Shown: positions 53,683-63,187, counted from the stretch's first letter. The stretch is DNA of 64,000 nt from Devriesea agamarum (GCF_900070355.1 NZ_LN849456.1:1364001-1428000), one strand, 5' to 3'. Program-made: numbers and translations. Notes: generated by a model not told the origin, from the sequence alone.

Positions 53683-54849
53683 TCATTCGGGGGGTTCCTG
53701 TAATGCGACCGCAACAAAACCGTCTTCTGTCAAAGACTTTTCAGCCGCTTCGCAGGTGGCCGCTGCGACATAGCCGTCCCAGGCCGTCGCCGCCTGAGGC
53801 GCGATATTGCTACCGTCGGCAATGGCATGAATCCATGCCTGGAACTCGGAATCGTATGCGGCAGCAAAACGCGGGCGGAAGTCTTCGGGAAGTTTTCCTC
53901 CCCATTGCGCGCCCGGCGTATGGGTGGTGATGCGTCCGTGCTGGAGCCCAATCGTGGCGATCCCTCGCGATCCGAGGACTTCGGTGCGCACTTCGTACCC
54001 GGATCGCGTATTCACATAAAGCTCATCGGTGACGATCTTTCCCGATGCCGTTGTGAACAGGAAAATCATCGGGTCGTGCTGTCCAGGGTGAGCATTCGCA
54101 GACGGGGTGGGCAGAACGGTCTGCACCTGCACAATGGGTTCGCCCAACAGGAATGAGACCGTATCAATTTCGTGAATCGCCGAGTCGTACACCATCATCT
54201 CGTCGCGGAAGCCGCTGTGAACATAAGCATTGCGATGTTTACAGTTGATCACTGAGATCTCGCCCAACTCCCCAGAGTCCATCGCGGCTTTGAGCTCGAT
54301 GTATTCGGGGTCGAAGCGCCGCATGAACCCGAGTGACAGGTAGCGTCCGCCGCTTTTATGCTCGGCCTCCACGACCTGGTACGCGTCCTCGGGGTTCATA
54401 GCCAACGGTTTTTCGCACAGAACCGGTTTTCCCGCCTGGATACATGCGATGGCCTGGTCCCGGTGGTACCGGCCCGGGCTCGCGATCACCACCGCGTCCA
54501 CCGCATCAGAGGTGATCAGATTGATCGGCGTTGGCGACTCCTCGCATCCGGGGATACGCGCGGACACCGCATGTGATCGCGTCGCATCGGCATCGAACAC
54601 TGCAGTCACCCGCGCGCCCTTAATACGTCTCTGAAGGCGATCCACGTGATCTGCGCCCATCATCCCCACGCCGATCACTCCGACGCGGATGTCACCTGGC
54701 AGCTCAGATCGGGCACCCGCACCGCGGATATCACCTGGCACCTCAGATTGGGCAGCGGCACCGCGGATAGCACTGGCACCGGCGCGGATATCGCGATCAC
54801 CGCGCCGGATTCCAGCGACATCATCGCGGCCAGCCAGATTCTCATTCAT
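53683..54849 (-). CDS. iolG: Inositol 2-dehydrogenase (IolG-like)
   Basis: The 388-residue Gfo/Idh/MocA enzyme has RVGVIGVGMMGADHVDRL, the CEKPLAMNPEDA catalytic lysine motif, RRFDPEYIELK and DSAIHEIDTVSFLLGEP. It would oxidise myo-inositol to scyllo-inosose with NAD+. Unlike usual IolG, 54 residues precede the Rossmann strand, and they contain two 13-residue repeats ending VPGDI and LPGDI. There is no start codon close to the usual N-terminus, while ATG 54849 has GGAGG, so the extension is probably real. Cotranscribed with iolB. Confidence 0.88.
   Translation of the reverse strand: MNENLAGRDDVAGIRRGDRDIRAGASAIRGAAAQSEVPGDIRGAGARSELPGDIRVGVIGVGMMGADHVDRLQRRIKGARVTAVFDADATRSHAVSARIPGCEESPTPINLITSDAVDAVVIASPGRYHRDQAIACIQAGKPVLCEKPLAMNPEDAYQVVEAEHKSGGRYLSLGFMRRFDPEYIELKAAMDSGELGEISVINCKHRNAYVHSGFRDEMMVYDSAIHEIDTVSFLLGEPIVQVQTVLPTPSANAHPGQHDPMIFLFTTASGKIVTDELYVNTRSGYEVRTEVLGSRGIATIGLQHGRITTHTPGAQWGGKLPEDFRPRFAAAYDSEFQAWIHAIADGSNIAPQAATAWDGYVAAATCEAAEKSLTEDGFVAVALQEPPE
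54685..54762. repeat. 39-bp tandem repeat in the 5' end of iolG
   Basis: Two units (54685-54723, 54724-54762) with few mismatches, and a degenerate third start, encode the 13-residue repeats of the IolG extension. The unit is in frame. Confidence 0.85.
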
Positions 54850-54892
54850 ATTGAGGCCTCCTTCGTCTCAAGCACCCGCAGCTCGTGCGGTA

Positions 54893-55834
54893 TCACATCC
54901 GGTCGGTGTTCTCAGTGCGCTCCGGGCACAGACGCGGATCTGGCGCCAGTTCGTCCCAGGTTCCACGAACCCAGGTCTGATCGGGGTGATCGGTAATGTT
55001 CCATGCCCGTTCATCGTCAGGACCAGCCATTACATTCAGGTAGTACATGTCATGTCCGGGGGCGGCTGCGCACGGACCGTGCCAGCCATGGGGCACTAAC
55101 ACCACGTCGCCCGTGCGCACTTCGGTCAGCAGTTCCAAGTCCCGATCACTATGTGCGCTGGTGGTCTGGTGGAAACCAAAACCGGGTGTGCCCGACGGTG
55201 CTGGCGCGATTTCGTAGTAGTAGATTTCTTCGAGTTCGCTCTCGGTCTCGGTGGTCTCATCGTGCTTGTGCGCGGGATAGCTAGACCAGTTCCCTCCGGG
55301 AGTAATCACCTCGCAGGCGATCAACGAGTCACAGTCGTCGAATCCGCCGACGGTGCCGAAGTTCCGCACTTGCCGCGTCATATTCCCAGCGCCGCGCACT
55401 TCCACCGGAATATCCTCCGCGCGAATCAGTGTGACTGGATGTTCAGGGGCTCCCTGCTTCACCATCGCGGAGGCGAATGCGAAGCGTCCACCGTGAGAAC
55501 TGCGAAGCCGAATTTTGCATCCGGTTCCGGCATACAGCACATCGGTGGACCCAGCGAACACGTTCAAACGTCCGCGCAGAGAGTAGTTCTGACCGGCGAC
55601 GCTGGCCTCACAGGACCCGTTGAGGGGAACCAACATGGTTTCCAGGCATCCCGTGTCGAATGTGGCCTCCGAACCGGGAGCCAAGTTCAGCACGTGCAAG
55701 CCGGTGTACTGCCAATCATCACGGGCACGCGGATCCACCACGATTTCAAATGGTCCGGTGCCGCTGCTCTGGGCGGGAATCACAAAATTTCCTTGTTCGG
55801 TGTGATGACCGGGTTTGTGCAAGCTGCTGGTCAT
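54893..55834 (-). CDS. iolB: 5-deoxy-glucuronate isomerase
   Basis: The 313-residue bicupin has the IolB core YPAHKHDETTETESELEEIYYYEI (key part HKHD...LEEIYYY), VPHGWHGPCAAAPGHDMYYLNVMAG and GGNWSSYP. It isomerises 5-deoxy-D-glucuronate to 2-deoxy-5-keto-gluconate. ATG 55834 follows AAGGAGAG. It is 43 bases before iolG and 154 bases after the aldolase-type gene. Confidence 0.94.
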   Translation of the reverse strand: MTSSLHKPGHHTEQGNFVIPAQSSGTGPFEIVVDPRARDDWQYTGLHVLNLAPGSEATFDTGCLETMLVPLNGSCEASVAGQNYSLRGRLNVFAGSTDVLYAGTGCKIRLRSSHGGRFAFASAMVKQGAPEHPVTLIRAEDIPVEVRGAGNMTRQVRNFGTVGGFDDCDSLIACEVITPGGNWSSYPAHKHDETTETESELEEIYYYEIAPAPSGTPGFGFHQTTSAHSDRDLELLTEVRTGDVVLVPHGWHGPCAAAPGHDMYYLNVMAGPDDERAWNITDHPDQTWVRGTWDELAPDPRLCPERTENTDRM

Positions 55835-55988
55835 GTCTCTCCTTCATGCTGCGAGGGCGCACGGTGCGCGTCCGTCGGTAGTAGCTGGGTATATCTGCTG
55901 GTCGTTATTAAATGTGTCCGTTAGTCGTGTGCGTCTGTCGCGCGTGTCTGTGAGGTACGTCGGGGTTGACGTCAGCGGTTTAGGCGGT

Positions 55989-56984
55989 TTATCCAATCAT
56001 GTCGGCGGCGATGGATACGGCCTGCCGTACGTCGTCATCGCCCGGATAGAGCAAGCTTCGCCCGATCACCAGGCCTCGAACGGTGGGGAGGTCAAGCGCC
56101 CGCTGCCAGGAGGCATAGGCAGCCTCGGGGTCCCCGCTCGGGTTCCCTCCGAGGATGACAGTGGGGAGCGTGGTCGCATCCATGACTCGTTCCATATCCC
56201 GAACCGCGGGCAGTTTTAGCCAGGTGTAAGCGGAGGTGTGCCCGAGTCCCTGAGCAATATGAATCGAGGTGATGACCGCTTCGGGGCTGAGATCGTTAAT
56301 GAGCTGGTCCCCGTCGCGGACGGTCAGGAATGGTTCCACCATGGCGATGAGCTGGCGCCGGGCGAGGTCGCTGATCGCGTGTGCGCATAGGTCGAGAGCG
56401 GTTGAGGTGCGTTCATCGGCATGATTGATGCGGGTGAGCATTTTCCCGCCGTTAAAACCGAAGCTATCCAATGTCGCCGCGTCGTAGGCGGTGAAACGGT
56501 CTTCAATCTCCCACGTTCCGCCTTGCAATCCGCCACGGTTCATTGAACCGAACACGACTTTGTTTTCCAGAGCGCCGCACAGCAACAAATCTTCCAGCAC
56601 ATCGGGAGTCCCGAGCACGCCATCGACCCCGGGAACCGCAAGTGCTTCTAAAAGCCGGTCGAGCAAGTCGGTTCGGCTGTGCATCGCGTACGGATCATTA
56701 CCGACTCCGAGCGCCCCGCGGGCAGGATGATCAGCGGCAATGATCAGCAGTTTCCGGTCCGACGGGGTAGCTCCTCTCGACTCCCTGGCAAGTCCGCTCG
56801 CATAACTATCGAGGTCGGGATTGAGACTGCGGCGAGCGCGCACCGCCGCTAAACGCCGAATCCGTCCCGGATCCTGTGCCCGCACCTGGGTGATCTCGGC
56901 ATAGGAGGAACAGAATGCATCAGCAGCGGGAACCGGCGGGGCAGGATCCGCCCGCATCTGGTCCATGGTGGGTGCGGTGTTCAT
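55989..56984 (-). CDS. Aldolase-type (beta/alpha)8 protein of inositol clusters (Cgl0159-like)
   Basis: The 331-residue protein resembles the DeoC/FbaB-like aldolase family that is found in actinobacterial iol loci (IIAADHPARGALGVGN, GVLGTPDVLEDLL, FNGGKMLTRINHAD, LGGNPSGD). It probably cleaves 2-deoxy-5-keto-6-phosphogluconate to DHAP and malonate semialdehyde in place of IolJ. The catalytic Lys is likely in GGKML, but that is inferred. It sits between iolC and iolB. Confidence 0.75.
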   Translation of the reverse strand: MNTAPTMDQMRADPAPPVPAADAFCSSYAEITQVRAQDPGRIRRLAAVRARRSLNPDLDSYASGLARESRGATPSDRKLLIIAADHPARGALGVGNDPYAMHSRTDLLDRLLEALAVPGVDGVLGTPDVLEDLLLCGALENKVVFGSMNRGGLQGGTWEIEDRFTAYDAATLDSFGFNGGKMLTRINHADERTSTALDLCAHAISDLARRQLIAMVEPFLTVRDGDQLINDLSPEAVITSIHIAQGLGHTSAYTWLKLPAVRDMERVMDATTLPTVILGGNPSGDPEAAYASWQRALDLPTVRGLVIGRSLLYPGDDDVRQAVSIAADMIG

Positions 56985-57066
56985 CTGTGTGTCACTCCGT
57001 TGTGTCCAGCTGGTGCATCAAAGGGGCATGGTAGGGCGCGGTCACGTTGCGGTACTCGAGCTCCTG

Positions 57067-58176
57067 TCATCGCACTCGGTTGCGTAGGCTGGTGAGCATT
57101 TCCTCAACGCTGCTACCTCGGTTAGGGTCATCGCCTGCCAGCAGCATGTCTATTTCCTCGGCTGTGGGCATCGCAGTGGAACACTCGAGCCGGGAACTGA
57201 CAATGGCACCGGCCGCGTTACACCTGGTCAAAAGTGTGGTGAGGTCGTGTCCGGCAAGCAGACCGTGGCACAGCGAACCGCCGAAGCTGTCTCCCGCCCC
57301 CAGACCGTTAATCACACGAATCCGATTCGCAGGCACTTCGACGCGTTCGGTGCGGGTTTTACCTAAAACACCGCGCGGGCCCTGCTTCACAATGGCCAGT
57401 TCAACCCCGAGATCCAGCAGAGCATCGGCAGCCCGATCGGGATCGCTCTGCCCAACCGCTACCTCGCACTCTTCGCGGTTTCCCACGGCCACGGTGCACA
57501 GAGCTAAGGCCTGTTGAACATACTCACGAGCCTGCTCCCGAGACTGCCAGAACATCGCTCGGTAGTCGAGGTCAAAGACAGTGTGCCTCGGCGCTCCCGG
57601 CGACACGGCTGACAGTTGGGTACCCGGTGCGGGCGTCTTGGCCTGAACACCGCTACCGCGAGCTACTTCGGCGCGGGCTCGCAATGCCTCAAAGTGCGCG
57701 CTCCGACTCGGGTCACAGGACAGCCCAGTGCCGGAAATCCAAAACAGCGGGGCCGCCGCAATCGCGTCGAAATCAAGATCCTCTGGCCTAAGCTGCAGAT
57801 CCGGCGCCGAGGGATCGCGGTAAAAGAAGAGTGGGAAATCATCGGGCGGGTAGATCTCACAGAAGGTGACCGGTGTAGCGAGGTCGGCATCGGTCACCAC
57901 AAAGGCCGAGGAGACACCGAGCCGTTCCATTTCCTGCACCACGAACCGCCCAAAGGGATCATCGCCGACCCCGGTGACCGCGGCCGCGCATCTGCCAAGG
58001 CGTGCGGCGGCAACCGCCACGTTAGTGGGGCTTCCACCGAGGAACTTCCCGAAACTGGTGACGTTTTCGAGCCCTACCCCTACTTGCAAAGGGTAGATGT
58101 CCACACCGCTGCGCCCAATGGTGATGACCTCGAGCGCAGATCCCTGATTCTCCTGCGATAGCGAGGGCTTAACCAT
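57067..58176 (-). CDS. iolC: 5-dehydro-2-deoxygluconokinase
   Basis: The 369-residue PfkB-family kinase has the N-terminal FGKFLGGSPTNVAVAAARLG and the C-terminal GLGAGDSFGGSLCHGLL with the catalytic Asp. It phosphorylates 2-deoxy-5-keto-gluconate. An extra stretch of about 30 residues (VARGSGVQAKTPAPGTQL and after) sits before the FDLDYRAMFW segment, making it longer than usual IolC. TAAGGAG lies 11 bases before the ATG. First gene of the leftward iol operon. Confidence 0.93.
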   Translation of the reverse strand: MVKPSLSQENQGSALEVITIGRSGVDIYPLQVGVGLENVTSFGKFLGGSPTNVAVAAARLGRCAAAVTGVGDDPFGRFVVQEMERLGVSSAFVVTDADLATPVTFCEIYPPDDFPLFFYRDPSAPDLQLRPEDLDFDAIAAAPLFWISGTGLSCDPSRSAHFEALRARAEVARGSGVQAKTPAPGTQLSAVSPGAPRHTVFDLDYRAMFWQSREQAREYVQQALALCTVAVGNREECEVAVGQSDPDRAADALLDLGVELAIVKQGPRGVLGKTRTERVEVPANRIRVINGLGAGDSFGGSLCHGLLAGHDLTTLLTRCNAAGAIVSSRLECSTAMPTAEEIDMLLAGDDPNRGSSVEEMLTSLRNRVR

Positions 58177-58430
58177 GCTCTCGGAACTCCTTACCAGGCG
58201 CGCGACGCTGCGGGGCGACGTTAAGGTGCTTCATCTCTGAACCGAACCTACTCGAAGTTTGTTCGGTCATTTGTCACTACGCTATCACGGAGCTTTTCAG
58301 CACACCAGAGCCAGCGCCAACAGAACAGTAAAAATACGGTTCTGACCTCGGACAGCTCCCCTTCGACACCCCCAGGTCTGGGCGACCTCCAATCCGCGGA
58401 GCGCTCCATCCGGCAGCCTTCACATGCGAC

Positions 58431-58446
58431 CTATGTTCTTACATAG
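58431..58446. promoter_or_regulatory. Candidate operator palindrome of the iol locus
   Basis: CTATGT-TCTT-ACATAG is a perfect inverted repeat that ends 2 bases before the -35 box. It is well placed for repression or activation by the GntR-family regulator encoded at 52813-53565. Confidence 0.5.
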
Positions 58447-58448
58447 TC

Positions 58449-58477
58449 TTGACATATGACAGCTAGACCACGATGCT
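58449..58477 (+). promoter_or_regulatory. Promoter of the rightward iol operon
   Basis: A perfect TTGACA (58449-58454) is followed after 17 bases by GATGCT (58472-58477), a poor -10. Predicted start is near 58484, about 45 bases before the first ATG. Confidence 0.5.
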
Positions 58478-58529
58478 TAGAAGCGTCCCGAACTCAGCGA
58501 TGAGATCGCGTGCTCAAGGAGAGAAGAAA

Positions 58530-59609
58530 ATGAACCAGTCCCTCGCTGGCGGCCCCCTCGGCGAAATGACCCGAACCACCCCCACCGTGCTGTGGAACGA
58601 TTCGGCGGACCCCGACGAGCTGGCCCAGTCCATCGGCTTCGGAGCCGTCGGAGCCACCTGCAACCCGGTCATCGCGTACACCGGCATCACCAAACACATG
58701 GACATCTGGGGACCCCGCATCGCAGAAATCGCCGCTGAGCGCCCCACCGCTAGCGAATCGGAAATCGGCTGGCAGATCGTCAAAGAAATGAGCGTAGAGG
58801 CAGCCAAGCTTTTGCACCCGGCGTTCGTGGAATCCAATGGGCGCAACGGACGCCTCTCCATCCAAACCGACCCGCGCCTGCACCGAGACAAGGACGCCCT
58901 GGTTGCCCAGGCCGTTGAATTCTCCCAGCTGGCCGAGAACATTATCGTCAAAATTCCCGCCACCTCCGTCGGCATTCAGGCCATCGAAGAAGCCACCTAC
59001 CAGGGCGTCGTAGTCAATGTGACCGTGTCGTTCACAGTTCCGCAGGTGATCGCCTCAGCCGAAGCCATCGAACGCGGGCTGCGTCGCCGCGAAGCCGAAG
59101 GGCTCGACATTTCCTCCATGGCCCCGGTCGTCACCCTGATGGGCGGCCGGTTAGACGACTGGCTCAAAGAAGTCGTCAAACGGGAAGGAATCGTGCTGGA
59201 CCCCGGATACCTGGAATGGGCAGGCGTTGCCGCCATGAAACGCGCCTACGCCGAGATGCGCACTCGCGGTCTGCGCTCGCGACTGCTGTCCGCCGCATTC
59301 CGCAACCACCTGCAGTGGAGTGAACTCATCGGTGGAGACCTGGTCGTATCCCCGCCGTTTGCCTGGCAGAAGAAGTTCACCACCTCATCTATCGAATGCC
59401 GCAATCGCATTGACGAACCGGTGGACCCCAAGATCATCGAAACCCTCGAACGGCTCGTCCCTGAGTTCCATCGCGCCTACGAAGTCGATGGCATGACCCC
59501 CGAGGAGTTCGACAGCTTCGGCGCCACCCGCAAGACGCTGCGTCAGTTCCTGCAGGCCGACGCTGATCTGGACGCCCTGGTGCGCGACATCCTGGTTCCC
59601 GCCCCCTGA
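58530..59609 (+). CDS. Transaldolase-family protein of the inositol locus
   Basis: The 359-residue protein has transaldolase-like signatures: FGAVGATCNPVIAYTGI, NIIVKIPATSVGIQAIEEATYQGVVVNVTVSFTVPQ (with the Schiff-base Lys in IVKIPAT). It could be an aldolase acting on an inositol-derived ketosugar phosphate, but it is not a standard Iol enzyme. ATG 58530 has AAGGAGAG at 7 bases. It is the first gene of the rightward arm, 44 bases before iolD. Confidence 0.8.
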   Translation: MNQSLAGGPLGEMTRTTPTVLWNDSADPDELAQSIGFGAVGATCNPVIAYTGITKHMDIWGPRIAEIAAERPTASESEIGWQIVKEMSVEAAKLLHPAFVESNGRNGRLSIQTDPRLHRDKDALVAQAVEFSQLAENIIVKIPATSVGIQAIEEATYQGVVVNVTVSFTVPQVIASAEAIERGLRRREAEGLDISSMAPVVTLMGGRLDDWLKEVVKREGIVLDPGYLEWAGVAAMKRAYAEMRTRGLRSRLLSAAFRNHLQWSELIGGDLVVSPPFAWQKKFTTSSIECRNRIDEPVDPKIIETLERLVPEFHRAYEVDGMTPEEFDSFGATRKTLRQFLQADADLDALVRDILVPAP

Positions 59610-59653
59610 GAACATCACACTGGATGTCGTCCAGACCAATGAACGAGGATCGT

Positions 59654-61597
59654 ATGAACGCCACTCCATCCCACGAATCCGCCGCACCCGCGAAACCCAC
59701 GTCCGCAGGCAGCCGCACCGTCCGCTTAACCGTCGGCCAAGCCCTGGTCCGTTTCCTATCCGTGCAGTACAGCGAACGGGACGGTCAGCGCCAACGCCTG
59801 ATCGCGGGCGTGCACGGCATCTTCGGACACGGCAACGTGTGCGGGGTCGGCCAGGCACTGCTGGAAAACCAGCTCGACCCCGCCGAGGGTGAAGAACACC
59901 TGCCGTTCTACCAGGCTCGCAATGAACAGAACATGGTGCACGCAGCGGTGTCCTACGCACGCACCAAGAACCGTTTGCAGACCTTCGCCTGCACCGCCTC
60001 CATCGGACCGGGGGCCACCAATATGGTTACGGGCGCCGCGCTCGCCACCATCGACCGCATCCCGGTTCTGCTCCTGCCCAGCGATATTTTTGCGAACCGA
60101 GCAGTGGATCCGGTGTTGCAACAGCTCGAGGACGAACGATCCCTCGATGTCTCGGTGAACGACGCCTTCCGGCCCGTATCCCGGTTCTTTGACCGGATCA
60201 ATCGTCCTGAACAGTTGATCCCGAGTCTGCTTGCTGCCATGCGGGTGCTCACCGACCCAGCCGAAACCGGCGCGGTCACCGTATGCCTTCCTCAGGATGT
60301 ACAGGCCGAAGCCTATGACTGGCCCCTGGCCTTCTTCACCCCCCGCACCTGGCATGTGTCGCGGCCTGTTCCGGAAGCCGGACCGATTGCCCGCGCCGCC
60401 GAGGCGATCCGCTCAGCGCAGCGGCCACTGCTCGTTGCCGGTGGCGGAGTGATCTATTCGGAGGCCTCATCAGCCCTAGCGGCCTTTGCAGACGCCACCG
60501 CCATTCCGGTATCCGACACCCAAGCGGGCAAGGGGGCGCTCTCCTGCGACCATCCCGCATCCGTCGGCGGTCTCGGAGCCACGGGCAATGATGCGGCCAA
60601 CACACTGGCCGCCGAAGCGGATCTGGTGATCGGGGTCGGCACCCGCTACACCGATTTCACCACCGCCTCCCGCACCGCGTTCAAGAATCCCGACGTGCGC
60701 TTTGTCAACCTCAATGTCAAAGCGTTCGACGCAGCCAAACATAGCGCTGAGATGATCGTCGCCGATGCTCGCGAAGGTCTCCTCGCACTGACCAAGGCCC
60801 TGGAGGGTTACCGCGCGGACGATGGCCACACCACTCGCGCACAGCGTCTAGTTAAGGCGTGGACCGAACGGTCCCGGCCTTGCTTCGAGCCCCACAACCA
60901 GGAACTTCCCGCTCAAACCGAGATCTTCGGCGCTCTAAACGAACTGATGGGTGATGAGGACATCGTCATCAACGCCGCGGGCTCCATGCCCGGCGACCTG
61001 CAGGCACTGTGGCGCGCCCGCACCCCCGTGCAGTACCACCTCGAATACGGATACTCCTGCATGGGGTACGAGATTCCGGCCGCCTACGGTGCCAAACTCG
61101 CCTCTCCCCACAGCGAAGTCGTCGCGATTGTCGGCGACGGAACCTTCCAAATGGCTCCGCAGGAGATCGCCACCGTTGTTGCCGAAGGCATCAAGGTCAT
61201 CTTGGTGATCCTGCAAAACTATGGCTGGTCATCCATCGGTGCCCTGTCTGAATCCCACGGCTCCCAGCGCTTTGGCACCAAGTACCGGATGCGCGATGAA
61301 CAGTCGGGAATGCTCGACGGGCCCAAGCTGCCCATGGACATCGCCGCAAATATTCGCAGTTACGGTATTGATGTCGAGGAAGTGCGCGATACGCCGAGCT
61401 TCCGGGACGCCTACCTTCGCGCCTGCGAGAAGGACCAAACCTGCGCCATCGTGGTGGAGACCGACCTATACGGACCCAACCCGCCCGGAATTGGCTGGTG
61501 GGATGTTCCCGTCGCCGAAGTCTCGAGGTTGGAATCCACCCATAAAGCCCGTGCGGTTTACGAACAGCAGCGGGCCGACCAGCGTCCCTACCTCTAG
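59654..61597 (+). CDS. iolD: 3D-(3,5/4)-trihydroxycyclohexane-1,2-dione hydrolase
   Basis: The 647-residue ThDP enzyme opens trihydroxycyclohexane-1,2-dione to 5-deoxy-glucuronate. It has the acetolactate-synthase-like fold: GVHGIFGHGNVCGVGQAL, the catalytic-type Glu in ARNEQNMVHAAVSYAR, SIGPGATNMVTGAA and the ThDP motif VGDGTFQMAPQEI ending in QNYGW. ATG 59654 has GAGGATCGT upstream; 59639 is another in-frame ATG. A hairpin separates it from the dehydrogenase gene. Confidence 0.95.
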   Translation: MNATPSHESAAPAKPTSAGSRTVRLTVGQALVRFLSVQYSERDGQRQRLIAGVHGIFGHGNVCGVGQALLENQLDPAEGEEHLPFYQARNEQNMVHAAVSYARTKNRLQTFACTASIGPGATNMVTGAALATIDRIPVLLLPSDIFANRAVDPVLQQLEDERSLDVSVNDAFRPVSRFFDRINRPEQLIPSLLAAMRVLTDPAETGAVTVCLPQDVQAEAYDWPLAFFTPRTWHVSRPVPEAGPIARAAEAIRSAQRPLLVAGGGVIYSEASSALAAFADATAIPVSDTQAGKGALSCDHPASVGGLGATGNDAANTLAAEADLVIGVGTRYTDFTTASRTAFKNPDVRFVNLNVKAFDAAKHSAEMIVADAREGLLALTKALEGYRADDGHTTRAQRLVKAWTERSRPCFEPHNQELPAQTEIFGALNELMGDEDIVINAAGSMPGDLQALWRARTPVQYHLEYGYSCMGYEIPAAYGAKLASPHSEVVAIVGDGTFQMAPQEIATVVAEGIKVILVILQNYGWSSIGALSESHGSQRFGTKYRMRDEQSGMLDGPKLPMDIAANIRSYGIDVEEVRDTPSFRDAYLRACEKDQTCAIVVETDLYGPNPPGIGWWDVPVAEVSRLESTHKARAVYEQQRADQRPYL

Positions 61598-61620
61598 CCC
61601 CCTCGCATAAGTCACGGATC

Positions 61621-61646
61621 GCGCCGTCTCCCCACCGCGACGGCGC
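61621..61646 (+). terminator. Hairpin between iolD and the dehydrogenase gene
   Basis: GCGCCGTC (61621-61628) pairs with GACGGCGC (61639-61646), 10-base loop, no T tract. It may attenuate or stabilise the segmental transcript rather than fully terminate. Confidence 0.4.
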
Positions 61647-61690
61647 GCCACCCCTTGTCTCAACATTTCACAGCATCGAAGGAGATATAC

Positions 61691-63187
61691 ATGACCACCG
61701 TCCAGCATTGGATCGACGGTAAGGAAACCCCGGGTTCCACCGGCACCACCCAGCCCATCATCAACCCGGCCACGGGAGAAGAGATTGGGACTCTCACGGT
61801 TGGAGATGCCAACACCGTCGATACCGCTGTGCGCATCGCAAAAGAAGCGCAGAAGAAGTGGGCGCGTTTCTCCCTGGCCAAGCGCACCCAAGTGATGTAC
61901 CGCATGCGTGACCTGATCCTCGCGCACGTTGACGAAATCGCTGAGATCATCACCCGCGAACACGGCAAGACCATTGGCGATTCCAAGGGCGAGATCGCGC
62001 GCGGACTGGAGACCCTCGAGTTCGCCACCTCGATCACTCAGGAAACCCGCGGCGACTACTCGTCGAACGTCTCCACCGGCGTGGACATTCACACCATCCG
62101 CCAGCCCCTGGGCGTGGTCGCAGGGATCACCCCGTTTAACTTCCCGGCGATGGTTCCGTTTTGGATGCACCCGATCGCTATAGCGACGGGTAACGCCTTC
62201 ATTTTGAAGCCGTCCGAACGCGATCCCTCCGCCTCGAACCTGTTTGCTCGCCTCTACCAGGAAGCTGGTCTTCCCGACGGCGTGTTCCAGGTCGTTCATG
62301 GCGGCAAAGACACCGTGGAGGCCCTGTGCACGCATGAAGACGTTGCAGCCGTCTCCTTCGTCGGCTCCACCCCCATCGCCAAACACGTCCATTCCCTTGC
62401 CAGCACCCATGGCAAGCGGGTGCAGGCGCTCGGCGGAGCGAACAACCACGCCGTCGTGATGCCCGACGCCAACATGGAGTTCGCCGCATCGCAGATCTCC
62501 TCAGGTGCATTCGGCGCCGCTGGCGAGCGCTGCATGGCCGTGCCAGTTGCAGTCACCGTCGGCGAGGCCCACGAGCCGTTCCTCGCGGCCATCAAGGCCG
62601 AAGCTGAGAAGGTAGTCGTCGGTCGGGGCGATGATCCGAAGGTGGGGATGGGCCCGGTCATCACCGCCCAGGCACGTCAGCGCGTCATCGACTTCACCAA
62701 CGCGGCGGAAGCTGCTGGTGCCAAGGTTCTGGTCGATGGGCGCGACCTGGTGGTTGAAGGCTGCGAGAACGGTTTCTTCGTGGGCCCCACCGTGCTCACA
62801 GATGTTCCGCTAGATCAGCCCGCCTACTGCGAGGAAGTATTCGGCCCGATGCTGGTTGTCGTGCATGTCGACAATTTCGACGAGGCCCTGAACCTTGTGA
62901 ACTCCTCGCCGTTCGGTAACGGCACCGCCATCTTCACCGGCTCCGGACACTACGCCCGCCGCTACGAAGACGAGGTCCAGGTCGGTATGGTCGGCATCAA
63001 CGTTCCGATCCCGACCCCGGTCGGCTACTACTCATTCGGCGGATGGAAGAACTCCATCTTCGCTGAATACCACGCGCATGGCCCTGAAGCCGTGAAGTTC
63101 TACACCCGCCAGAAGGCCATCACCACCCGGTGGCCGCGGCAGGATGAGGCGCTGGAAGCCTCTATGAGCTTCCCGACCAACGACTGA
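61691..63187 (+). CDS. mmsA: Methylmalonate-semialdehyde dehydrogenase (CoA-acylating)
   Basis: The 498-residue aldehyde dehydrogenase converts malonate semialdehyde (inositol path) or methylmalonate semialdehyde with CoA and NAD+ to acetyl-CoA or propionyl-CoA; it equals IolA. Motifs: PLGVVAGITPFNFPAMVPFWM, VGSTPIAKHV, LGGANNHAVVMPDA and the catalytic Cys in GAAGERCMAVPVAV. ATG 61691 follows an ideal AAGGAGATATAC. It is the last step of inositol breakdown, and the hairpin downstream may separate it from the iolE-like gene. Confidence 0.95.
   Translation: MTTVQHWIDGKETPGSTGTTQPIINPATGEEIGTLTVGDANTVDTAVRIAKEAQKKWARFSLAKRTQVMYRMRDLILAHVDEIAEIITREHGKTIGDSKGEIARGLETLEFATSITQETRGDYSSNVSTGVDIHTIRQPLGVVAGITPFNFPAMVPFWMHPIAIATGNAFILKPSERDPSASNLFARLYQEAGLPDGVFQVVHGGKDTVEALCTHEDVAAVSFVGSTPIAKHVHSLASTHGKRVQALGGANNHAVVMPDANMEFAASQISSGAFGAAGERCMAVPVAVTVGEAHEPFLAAIKAEAEKVVVGRGDDPKVGMGPVITAQARQRVIDFTNAAEAAGAKVLVDGRDLVVEGCENGFFVGPTVLTDVPLDQPAYCEEVFGPMLVVVHVDNFDEALNLVNSSPFGNGTAIFTGSGHYARRYEDEVQVGMVGINVPIPTPVGYYSFGGWKNSIFAEYHAHGPEAVKFYTRQKAITTRWPRQDEALEASMSFPTND

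Larger units (their letters stand above)
58177..58529. other. Divergent iol promoter region
   Basis: This 353-base gap separates the two iol arms. It contains the rightward promoter and palindrome listed separately. A leftward promoter for iolC should lie at 58200-58320, where the sequence is AT-richer, but no confident hexamers were found. Confidence 0.5.
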
